Below, piece after piece: positions 1 to 5,660 of a stretch of DNA of 5,824 nt. The stretch is from Thermoflexales bacterium (lineage in GTDB: Bacteria > Chloroflexota > Anaerolineae > B4-G1). The stretch is taken from NCBI GenBank assembly GCA_007118795.1, contig SKQX01000207.1, positions 1 through 5,824 on the forward strand, read 5' to 3'. Both the position numbers and the translations under genes were made by a program. The notes beneath the pieces were generated by a model, which was not told the DNA's origin, searched no databases, and worked only from the letters and a program-made list of their open reading frames with translations. Each line of letters opens with the position of its first letter. The first letter of the stretch is position 1.

Positions 1-1
1 G

Positions 2-11
2 AAGGAGAAGG
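2..11 (+). promoter_or_regulatory. Ribosome binding site of the radical SAM gene
   Basis: A purine-rich Shine-Dalgarno, AAGGAGAAGG, ends 6 bases before the ATG at 18 and 3 bases before the in-frame GTG at 15. The GGAG core (4-7) is 10 bases from the ATG and 7 from the GTG, so spacing alone does not settle the start. I chose the ATG as the stronger codon; the difference is one residue. Confidence 0.6.
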
Positions 12-17
12 TGAGTG

Positions 18-1424
18 ATGACCTCTGACTATCAGTCTGTCCACGAGGACATCTTCCACGGCGTCACCCGCAGTGTGTGCCCCGTGTGCCGCCGGGTGGT
101 GGATGCCCAGGTGCTCCTGCGGGACGGGACCGTCATCCTGCGCAAGCGGTGCCCCGAACACGGCTGGCACGAGGCACTGGTTTCGTCCGACGCCGGTTGG
201 CACCTGAACTCACAGGTCTATAACGAACCGGGGGCGATTCCCTATGACTTCGCCACGTCGGTGGAAGAGGGCTGTCCGCACGACTGCGGGCTGTGCCCCG
301 AGCACAAGCAACACACCTGTGTGGCCGTGATCGAGGTCACCTCCCGCTGCAATCTGCGCTGCCCGACGTGCTTCGCGGATTCGGGGGAGGGGGTTGACCT
401 CCCGGTGAGCCAGGTGGAGTTCATGCTGGACCGTCTGCTGGAGACGGAGGGTCGGCCGGAAGTGATCCAGATCAGCGGCGGGGAGCCTACGCTCCACCCG
501 GATTTGTTCAGCATCCTGGGGGCGGCGCGGGACCGGGACATTCGCTACGTTATGCTCAACACGAATGGGATCGAGTTAGCCCGGGATCAAAGCTTCGTAC
601 GCCCACTGGCCGAGTTTAACCCTGCCATCTATTTGCAGTTCGACGGTGTGGACCCTGAGAGCCATCGGACTTTGCGAGGGCGGGACCTGCGCGCGGTCAA
701 GGAGCAAGCTCTGGACAATCTGGCTGAGGCGGGGCTGTATGCCGTCCTGGTGACAACCATCACCGAGGGGGTCAACGAGGGGGAGATCGGGGACATCTTA
801 CGCTACGGCCTGGAGCATCCGGCGGTGCTGGGCGTGAGCTATCAGCCGGTCGCCTTTGCCGGGCGCTGCCGCGATGGGCACGATCCGCTGCACGCTGTGA
901 CCCTGCCTGACGTGCTGCAGGCCCTGGAGACCCAGACCGACGGGCTGTTCTGGATGAATGACTTCCGGCCGGTGCCCTGTCCACACCCCACCTGCTCGGC
1001 GAGCAGCTACGCAGTGGTACACGAGGGCGAGGTGACGCCGATCACGCGGCTGCTGGATGTGGACGACTATCTGGACTTCGTGGTGAACCGCACTGTCCCC
1101 GACCTCTCGGACGACCTGCAGCCGGTGATGGAGGCGCTGTGGAGCATGGCAGCCGTGATGGGGAGCGATGGCACGACGGACAGTCTGACGTGTGCGGCCT
1201 GCGATCTGGCGCTGCCTCTGGAGACGGTGAATCAGCTGGGTAGGGAGAGCTTCTTTCTGGTGCACGTCCACAGCTTCATGGACAGCCACAACTTCGATTT
1301 GAAGCGCCTGATGAAGTGCTGCATTCATGAGTTGCTGCCCGATGGACGGGCGGTGCCTTTCTGCGCCTACAATGTGCTGGGCTACCGCAAAGAGATCCGA
1401 GAAGAGTCTGAGGTGAGAAGATGA
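18..1424 (+). CDS. Radical SAM enzyme, COG1964 / MJ0619 / tetraether synthase (Tes)-like
   Basis: A 468-residue protein that should use a [4Fe-4S] cluster and S-adenosylmethionine for radical chemistry. Seen in order: an N-terminal rubredoxin-like metal site (C21-P-V-C24 and C45-P-E-H48); an accessory cysteine set C86-x3-C90-x2-C93; the canonical radical SAM triad C111-NLR-C115-PT-C118; the glycine-rich SAM-contacting SGGEP at 153-157; then further cysteines C321/C326, C392-x2-C395, C434-C435 and C449. The C-terminal block HSFMDSHNFDLKR, CC, and DGRAVPFCAYN is typical of the MJ0619/Tes group. Known members of this group include the archaeal tetraether lipid synthase, with several Fe-S clusters plus a rubredoxin-type iron, and MJ0619, tied to methanopterin methylation. 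Membership is well supported, but the substrate is not deducible; bacterial homologues are mostly uncharacterised. The TGA overlaps the ATG of the next gene, implying translational coupling. Confidence 0.9.
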   Translation: MTSDYQSVHEDIFHGVTRSVCPVCRRVVDAQVLLRDGTVILRKRCPEHGWHEALVSSDAGWHLNSQVYNEPGAIPYDFATSVEEGCPHDCGLCPEHKQHTCVAVIEVTSRCNLRCPTCFADSGEGVDLPVSQVEFMLDRLLETEGRPEVIQISGGEPTLHPDLFSILGAARDRDIRYVMLNTNGIELARDQSFVRPLAEFNPAIYLQFDGVDPESHRTLRGRDLRAVKEQALDNLAEAGLYAVLVTTITEGVNEGEIGDILRYGLEHPAVLGVSYQPVAFAGRCRDGHDPLHAVTLPDVLQALETQTDGLFWMNDFRPVPCPHPTCSASSYAVVHEGEVTPITRLLDVDDYLDFVVNRTVPDLSDDLQPVMEALWSMAAVMGSDGTTDSLTCAACDLALPLETVNQLGRESFFLVHVHSFMDSHNFDLKRLMKCCIHELLPDGRAVPFCAYNVLGYRKEIREESEVRR

Positions 1425-2218
1425 CAGACACGATGGCCGAAGAGGGGATTGCGCTCTGCTGTGCCATCTTCTATCAGAGCGATCTGGTTCGGGCGCTGCT
1501 GGGGAATGTGTTTCACCCGGGCGGGCTAGCTTTGACCCGCTACCTGGGTGAGTGCCTCGGGCTTGGTTCCGGGGATCGCGTGCTGGATGCGGCGTGCGGC
1601 CGCGGTGCGTCGGCCGTACACCTTGCGGAGCAGTTCGGCTGTCACGTTACCGGAGTTGACTACGGCGCGGAGAACATCGCCGCCGCCGAGGCCCACGCCG
1701 CCGAGCACCGTGTGGCACACCTGACCACGTTCCGACAGGGGGACGCCGAGGGGCTGCCTTTCGAGACCGGTCGGTTCGACGCGATGATCTCCGAGTGCAG
1801 CTTCTGTACCTTTCCCCATAAGGCACGGGCTGCGGCCGAGATGGCGCGCGTCCTGAAGCCCGGCGGGCGGCTCGGTCTGACCGACATGACCCTGAACAGC
1901 TCGTTGCCGGACGACATCCAATCCCTTCTGGCGTGGGTGGCCTGCGTCAGCGGGGCCGGCACTCCCGAGGACTACCGATCTGCACTGCAGGCGGCGGGCT
2001 TCGCCGATTTTCGGATGGAGGATCGACGGGATCTGCTGCTGGAGATGCTGAGCGACGTGCGGCGCAAGTTCCTGGGCGTCGAGCTATTGGCCGGGCTGGG
2101 TGGGCTGGACCTGGGGGATTTGGACCTGAAGGAGGCGAAGCGGGTGGCGCGGCGCGTCGACGAGTTGATCATGGATGGCGAGGTGGGCTACACGCTCATC
2201 GTCGCCCGGAGGGCATAG
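1421..2218 (+). CDS. Class I SAM-dependent methyltransferase, ArsM-like
   Basis: A 265-residue cytoplasmic methyltransferase. Motif I is VLDAACGRG (54-62); the acidic residue D80 ends strand 2 (VTGVD); GDAEGLPF (107-114) is the adenine-side motif; RVLKPGGRLGLTDM (143-156) is the usual post-motif. Its layout follows arsenite methyltransferases: SEC (124-126, then C129) lies where ArsM has its SNC cysteine, and ACVSGAG (174-180, C175) where ArsM has its second arsenic-binding cysteine, followed by the AAGF segment (191-194). An extra N-terminal pair C13-C14 precedes FYQSDLVRALLG. These positions suggest binding of a thiophilic substrate such as As(III), but a small-molecule or lipid methyltransferase is also possible, so no symbol is given. 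Start ATG at 1421 overlaps the upstream stop as ATGA, with GAGGTGAGAAG in front as Shine-Dalgarno. It probably works in one pathway with the radical SAM enzyme. Confidence 0.85.
   Translation: MTDTMAEEGIALCCAIFYQSDLVRALLGNVFHPGGLALTRYLGECLGLGSGDRVLDAACGRGASAVHLAEQFGCHVTGVDYGAENIAAAEAHAAEHRVAHLTTFRQGDAEGLPFETGRFDAMISECSFCTFPHKARAAAEMARVLKPGGRLGLTDMTLNSSLPDDIQSLLAWVACVSGAGTPEDYRSALQAAGFADFRMEDRRDLLLEMLSDVRRKFLGVELLAGLGGLDLGDLDLKEAKRVARRVDELIMDGEVGYTLIVARRA
2208..2213 (+). promoter_or_regulatory. Ribosome binding site of the 103-residue ORF, inside the methyltransferase gene
   Basis: GGAGGG lies 8 bases before the ATG at 2222 and within the last codons of the methyltransferase gene. It is the main reason to accept the short downstream ORF as real and as the third gene of the operon. 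Confidence 0.65.
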
Positions 2219-2221
2219 ATA

Positions 2222-2533
2222 ATGGCGAGGCTCAAGATCACATCCCTGGCCATCGCCCTCGTGTTTGCTGGAGTGGCACTAGTTCCGTGCCAACCATCTG
2301 TCACAGCGACAGACTCACTAGGCGCAGCGCCTGGCGCTTTCGCCGAGGTGGATGGCGAGACGATGCAACCTACCAAGGCCCGCTGGTTGAAGCACGCTGC
2401 GCGCCAGCTTCACGCTGTACGGCGGGCCAAGGAGGAGGTTATGGATCCAGTCGACGTGACACCGGGCATCGAATACGACTTCGTGCCGAACTGGATGATG
2501 CCCTACCCTGGGGAGAACAGTGATGACTGTTAG
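2222..2533 (+). CDS. Small putatively exported protein of unknown function
   Basis: 103 residues, not recognised as any family. The N terminus has charged R3 and K5, then a hydrophobic stretch (about 6-22, ITSLAIALVFAGVALVP), fitting a signal peptide or membrane anchor. Signal peptidase I could cut after VTA (27-29). C23 follows LVP, which is not a proper lipobox because proline precedes the cysteine. The middle (about 50-73) is basic and probably helical (KARWLKHAARQLHAVRRAKEE); the tail holds aromatic and acidic residues (YDFVPNWMMPYP) and ends in a cysteine. It starts three bases after the methyltransferase stop with a strong Shine-Dalgarno, so it is likely co-translated. It could be a small periplasmic partner of the pathway; a modified-peptide precursor is less likely given the export signal. 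Existence is fairly likely, function unknown. Confidence 0.6.
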   Translation: MARLKITSLAIALVFAGVALVPCQPSVTATDSLGAAPGAFAEVDGETMQPTKARWLKHAARQLHAVRRAKEEVMDPVDVTPGIEYDFVPNWMMPYPGENSDDC

Positions 2534-2593
2534 CCCGGTGCGGGCCGGCGGCGTGATGCGATACAATGACCCTCGCGGGTGAGTGACCCCGTC

Positions 2594-2613
2594 CCCCGGC
2601 CGATCGGTCGGGG
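2594..2613 (+). terminator. Possible transcription terminator of the + strand operon
   Basis: CCCCGGCC / GGTCGGGG forms an 8-bp stem with one G-T pair around a GATC loop. It is followed after CCCG by the modestly T-rich TTCCTTCTT (2618-2626). The stem is strong, but the T tract is displaced and interrupted, so a Rho-independent terminator is plausible rather than certain. Confidence 0.35.
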
Positions 2614-2711
2614 CCCGTTCCTTCTTGCGTGTCCATCGGAACCTGACTGGCGAGCCTTTCCCCCTCCGCCTGGCGGATCGAGGCCAGCCGGGCATCGGCC
2701 ATCGCGGAGCG

Positions 2712-2731
2712 GCTGACGGGCTTGTGTCAGC
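2712..2731. repeat. Inverted repeat downstream of the selenoprotein gene
   Basis: Perfect 6-bp arms GCTGAC / GTCAGC around an 8-base spacer, 33 bases past the selenoprotein stop on the - strand. It could help end transcription or protect the 3' end of that mRNA, but no T run follows on the - strand. Confidence 0.3.
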
Positions 2732-2764
2732 TACGCCGGTGCGTTCGGCCTGATAGATGAAGCC

Positions 2765-3748
2765 TCAACGACACTGATCACCGCCGGGACGATAATCGCC
2801 TGGCAACTCTACGCACGTTTCTGGTTGCTCTGCCTCTTCGAGCAGTTCCAGAGCAGCGACCACGGCGGCGCGTTGTCTGTCGCGATCGCCAGGTGGCCCC
2901 ATGGTTCTTCCCATCACATGGGGTGTGATCAACACGCGCGGGATGGCCATCCCCTCCAGGCGCGGGCGGAAAGCCCGGATGCCCACAATCACGGTGGCGA
3001 TGCCGCTCTCTTCCAGCAATCTGGCCAGGTGTCCCACGGACACGTGACACACAGGTCAGACTGGCACCAGAAGCGCCGCATCTATCTCCCTTTCTTGAAG
3101 CAACCTGACCCACCGCGGTCCCGATTGATTGAGTAGCCTTCTCTGCGAGCAAGCCCCCACGAAAGAGTACGCCTCCGCCGCCAACTCGCCAATGACTCCC
3201 TCTTCCTCTAGACCTAGCAGGATCTCGTGAGGGAATACCACGTTCGGATCGAGCTGGGCCCCGCGGACGTCATAGCCGCCGTGCCGAACGATGAGCTTCT
3301 CTCTGGGAGTGCCAACCGGAATCGCCGACAGTGTGGGCTCTGACCTGACCCACTGGAGTATTCTCTCCTCTGCCTCGGCCTGGGTCATGTTCTTGACCCC
3401 GAAGGGTTCCGGGTCCTCGCCTTCGACGAAGTGTCCACTGGAAGATATGAGGACCAACCGGGACTGTGACAGCGGCTTCTCCAGGGGAGTGAACGGCCCT
3501 CCCTCATAGGCGCAGTCCCCCGCTCCCGCATAGGCGTGAACCTGCCCCTCGTAGACGTGTTCCACGATACGGTCGCACTGACCATCGTCGATCACATCTC
3601 CGAGTTTCCACAACAGGTCCTGAACGAACCTGCCGGCCTCTTCATCCGGCAAAGCTGCCAGAAACTTGAAATTCAAGTCGGTGCGTGAACCATAGGCAAA
3701 GGAGTTCTTGAACTCCTCGAAAGACTCGTTCCTTGTCTGATCAGGCAT
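2765..3748 (-). CDS. Selenoprotein B-like reductase (GrdB/PrdB family) with in-frame UGA as selenocysteine
   Basis: One 327-residue protein, provided codon 231 (TGA at 3056-3058) is read as selenocysteine. The family is glycine/sarcosine/betaine/D-proline reductase selenoprotein B. N-terminal block: FAYGSRTDLNFKFL (17-30), PFTPLEKPLSQSRLVLISSSGHF (split here as 85-94 and 95-107), MTQAEAEERI (121-130). Central block: VRHGGYD (154-160), DPNVVFPHEIL (167-177), AYSFVGACSQ (193-202). Redox centre: LLVPV-U231-PVC234-HVSVGHLARLLE. C-terminal block: ITPHVMGRTMGPPGDRDRQR (274-293). In characterised relatives the selenol attacks the substrate and reduction passes through a thiol/selenol pair; U231-x2-C234 fits that. 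The substrate is unknown: no GrdA, GrdC/D or PrdA partner is in the window. Start ATG at 3748 has AGGAGA 9 bases upstream; an upstream in-frame start near 3808 has none. A Cys-to-stop pseudogene is the alternative, but intact conservation on both sides argues against it. Confidence 0.85.
3024..3048 (-). promoter_or_regulatory. Candidate bacterial SECIS hairpin
   Basis: On the - strand RNA, GUGUCC pairs perfectly with GGACAC around a GUG loop (3035-3037). Below a single C-C mismatch, the stem continues for four more pairs, one of them G-U. The loop begins 18 bases after the UGA and its first base is G. Both properties match the known bacterial SECIS pattern, where SelB binds a hairpin right after the recoded UGA within the coding sequence. 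Confidence 0.6.
3056..3058 (-). other. In-frame TGA, predicted selenocysteine codon (U231)
   Basis: TGA lies between GTC-CCG-GTC-type codons for VPV and CCT-GTG-TGT-CAC for PVCH, exactly where this family carries its redox-active Sec or Cys. Reading frame and family similarity run unbroken through it for about 230 residues before and 96 after. Confidence 0.85.
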
Positions 3749-4053
3749 TGGGTGATGTCTCCTCACTGGTACGTCGATAGGTTCCTGAAAACGATATACT
3801 CGGTCCATCTACACCTAGAACCCACCTTGGCTGTCCTGCCATCGGCCCAGCAGGCCGAGGGGGCGGGCGTTTCATATGCTCGGCAAGACTCCCTATACCA
3901 CCCCCCGGTCTTCCAGCCTGGTCATCAGCAAGAGAAGAGCCTACCGGTCGGGCTCGATGAGCTGAGCAGGAATCAGAGCGGCAAACCGGTGCATCGGCCC
4001 GCGGGCCCGACTGTCCTATTCGGAGATAACCTCCAACTCGCCCATCATTGGCC
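3749..4053. other. 305-bp gap between zwf and the selenoprotein gene, no gene seen
   Basis: Lies between the zwf stop and the selenoprotein start, both on the - strand. Open frames on both strands look non-coding, without family features. It holds a perfect 12-bp palindrome GGCCCGCGGGCC (3996-4007) and, on the - strand, AT-richer patches such as GAGTATATCG (about 3791-3800) that could belong to a promoter. I could not pair this with a convincing -35 box. Its length suggests the selenoprotein gene has its own promoter rather than relying on zwf readthrough. Confidence 0.45.
3758..3763 (-). promoter_or_regulatory. Ribosome binding site of the selenoprotein gene
   Basis: AGGAGA on the - strand, within TGAGGAGA, is 9 bases before the ATG at 3748. 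It decides the start: the longer in-frame reading from 3808 would add 20 residues (MDRVYRFQEP...) without family resemblance. Confidence 0.7.
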
Positions 4054-5526
4054 TTATGTCTCAGTGCAGCACTGCTGATGCCAGGCCCGCCCGTCTCTGG
4101 CCAGCAGCCGGTCCGCGTCGGAGGGCCCCCAGGTACCCGCCTCGTAGAACGCGAGCGGGGGCGCTTCCTCCCCCTCCCACTGCTCCAGCAGGGGGTCGAT
4201 GAGCGACCAGGCCAACTCAATCTCGTCGGCGCGGGCGAAGAGGGAAGCGTCGCCGTTAAGGGCGTCGAGCAGCAGCCGCTCGTATGCATCGGGCAAGGCA
4301 CCGGCGCCGAAATGCTCCGCGTAGTGGAACTCCATCGTCACGGGACGCGTCTGCATCCCGGCACCGGGTTCCTTGGCCTGGAAGCGCAGATGGATGCCCT
4401 CGTTCGGCTGGATGCAGAGGGAGAGCACGTCGGGGCTGATGTCCTGGTCAGCCTGGAACATCAGATGCGGCACTTCCTTGAACTGGATCGCGATCTCCGT
4501 CGACTTGAGAGCGAGGTTCTTGCCGGAGCGAAGATAGAACGGGACCCCACGCCAGCGCCAGTTGTCGACCTGAAGCTTCAGCGCAGCGTACGTGGCGGTG
4601 TCCGAATCTGCTGCCACCTCCTTCTCATCGCGGTAGGCGCGGTACTGACCGCGTACACTGTCGGTGATAGGGGAGACGGCCCGGAGGACCTTCGCCTTCT
4701 CGTCGCGAAGCACGTTCGCCTCGAAGGCGACCGGCGGCTCCAGCGCCGTGAGAGTGAGGAGTTGCGTCAGATGGTTCTGGAACATGTCGCGCAGGACGCC
4801 GGCCTGCTCGTAGTAACCGGCACGATGGCCGACGCCGACGCTCTCGGTTACGCTGATCTGAACGTGGTCGATGTAGTTCCGGCTCCAGAGGGGCTCGAAG
4901 ATGGCGTTGGCGAAGCGGAAGCTCATGATGTTCTGGACCGTCTCCTTGCCCATATAATGGTCGATACGGTAGATCTGGTCCTCGTCGAAGACCTGGTGGA
5001 TCTCCTGGTTGAGCCGGCGGGCACTCTCCAGGTCGTGACCGAAAGGTTTCTCGACGATGACCCGTCGCCACCCCTTATCACTCCGATTCAGCCCGGACCT
5101 ACCCAGCCGCTCAACGATCATCGTGTACAGAGTGGGCGGCACGGCCAGATAGAAGAGCGCGCAGCCCCTCGTGTCGGACTCCCGGTCGAACGCCTCCAGC
5201 CGATCTCCCAGTCGACGATAGGTCTCCAGTTCGGCGAGATCACCCGACATATAGGTGTAGTTTTTGGAGAAGTCGGGCCAAAGCTGGCAGACGTCGTCCG
5301 GACCCGACGCGGCCCGTGAGTGCTCGACGATGCCCTCGTAGAGGTTCTCACGGAACGCCTCATCGGAGTAATCGGATCGTGCTATTCCGATGATGCGCGT
5401 GTCTGGGGAGAGCAGCTCACGACAGGACAGAGTGTGCAAAGCCGGCACCAGCTTGCGCTGGGTCAGGTCCCCCGACGCCCCGAAGATGACAATGGTGGTG
5501 GGTTTCGACCGATCGATTCTGTTCAT
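4054..5526 (-). CDS. zwf: Glucose-6-phosphate 1-dehydrogenase
   Basis: 490 residues, full length for bacterial G6PD. It oxidises glucose 6-phosphate to 6-phosphoglucono-1,5-lactone, reducing NADP+ (or NAD+), as the first step of the oxidative pentose phosphate pathway in the cytoplasm. Seen: Rossmann fold GASGDLTQRKL (16-26); EKPFG (159-163); the signature RIDHYMGKE (187-195), with M in place of the more usual L; the general-base histidine H252 in NHLTQLL (a constant offset of 12 from the Leuconostoc numbering for both H178 and H240); GVPFYLRSGKNL (327-338) for substrate and cofactor binding. Start ATG at 5526 is set by AGGGAGG 7 bases upstream and by the usual distance to the GASGDL motif; an upstream in-frame start near 5595 would run through the intergenic hairpin. 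It follows gnd by 134 bases on the same strand. The tail QQCCTET is unremarkable. Confidence 0.97.
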   Translation of the reverse strand: MNRIDRSKPTTIVIFGASGDLTQRKLVPALHTLSCRELLSPDTRIIGIARSDYSDEAFRENLYEGIVEHSRAASGPDDVCQLWPDFSKNYTYMSGDLAELETYRRLGDRLEAFDRESDTRGCALFYLAVPPTLYTMIVERLGRSGLNRSDKGWRRVIVEKPFGHDLESARRLNQEIHQVFDEDQIYRIDHYMGKETVQNIMSFRFANAIFEPLWSRNYIDHVQISVTESVGVGHRAGYYEQAGVLRDMFQNHLTQLLTLTALEPPVAFEANVLRDEKAKVLRAVSPITDSVRGQYRAYRDEKEVAADSDTATYAALKLQVDNWRWRGVPFYLRSGKNLALKSTEIAIQFKEVPHLMFQADQDISPDVLSLCIQPNEGIHLRFQAKEPGAGMQTRPVTMEFHYAEHFGAGALPDAYERLLLDALNGDASLFARADEIELAWSLIDPLLEQWEGEEAPPLAFYEAGTWGPSDADRLLARDGRAWHQQCCTET

Positions 5527-5533
5527 CCGTGAT

Positions 5534-5540
5534 CCTCCCT
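5534..5540 (-). promoter_or_regulatory. Ribosome binding site of zwf
   Basis: AGGGAGG on the - strand, 7 bases before the ATG at 5526. This near-ideal Shine-Dalgarno fixes the zwf start. Confidence 0.75.
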
Positions 5541-5569
5541 GGATTAGCAGGCTGCTTGGGGACTCGCTC

Positions 5570-5615
5570 CTTTCACCACGTCGGAGCCTACCCACGGCAT
5601 GCGACGTGGTGAAGG
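5570..5615 (-). repeat. Perfect 12-bp inverted repeat between gnd and zwf
   Basis: TTCACCACGTCG (5572-5583) and CGACGTGGTGAA (5602-5613) are exact reverse complements around an 18-base spacer. One G-T and one C-G pair extend it to 5570 and 5615, and GCC/GGC inside the spacer (5586-5588, 5596-5598) can pair as well. In the gnd-zwf transcript it would form a long hairpin about 44 bases before the zwf start. No T run follows, so it is not a typical intrinsic terminator; an mRNA processing or stability element, a regulator binding site or a dispersed palindromic repeat all fit. Confidence 0.65.
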
Positions 5616-5660
5616 AACGTAGGGCGTGCCGACGTCCCGAGTGAAGCGGGGCCCCGTGCG

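Larger units (their letters stand above)
2534..2764. other. Intergenic region between converging transcription units, no gene seen
   Basis: 231 bases between the end of the small exported-protein gene (+) and the end of the selenoprotein gene (-). Open frames cross it on the - strand, but they lack family features and read as arginine/proline-rich GC noise. It contains at least three inverted repeats (2594-2613, 2665-2677, 2712-2731), as might be expected where two units end against each other. Confidence 0.6.

Noticed and set aside
2318..2764. Read-through of the second in-frame TGA (2765-2767) of the selenoprotein gene, which is followed by a long open frame and a hairpin at 2712-2731
   Set aside because: Family members end about here, the following residues are arginine/proline-rich noise, and the hairpin loop starts nearly 40 bases after the TGA. 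It is an ordinary stop.
3056..3058. TGA as a nonsense mutation making a pseudogene
   Set aside because: It falls precisely on the family's Sec/Cys position, both flanks are intact, and a SECIS-like stem follows. Still the main alternative to be tested.
3749..3808. N-terminal extension of the selenoprotein from an in-frame start at 3808
   Set aside because: No Shine-Dalgarno at 3808, and the 20 extra residues do not resemble the family; ATG 3748 has AGGAGA at 9 bases.
3996..4007. GGCCCGCGGGCC palindrome as a zwf terminator
   Set aside because: Zero spacer leaves only a 4-bp stem once a loop is allowed, and no T run follows on the - strand. It may be chance in GC-rich DNA.
3752..4078. A 108-codon + strand frame in the gap after zwf
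   Set aside because: No Shine-Dalgarno at its start, it overlaps the zwf 3' end on the opposite strand, and its residues suggest no known fold or export signal.
4048..5319. A 423-codon open frame on the + strand
   Set aside because: It lies wholly antisense to zwf, whose G6PD motifs and Shine-Dalgarno are clear. The + frame has no family features and mirrors zwf codon bias.
5527..5595. N-terminal extension of zwf from an in-frame start at 5595
   Set aside because: It would encode the intergenic palindrome and 23 extra residues before MNRID; the AGGGAGG site supports 5526.
5647..5656. CGGGGCCCCG palindrome just after gnd
   Set aside because: Ten bases with no loop and no T tract; too short and GC-biased to call a terminator or operator.
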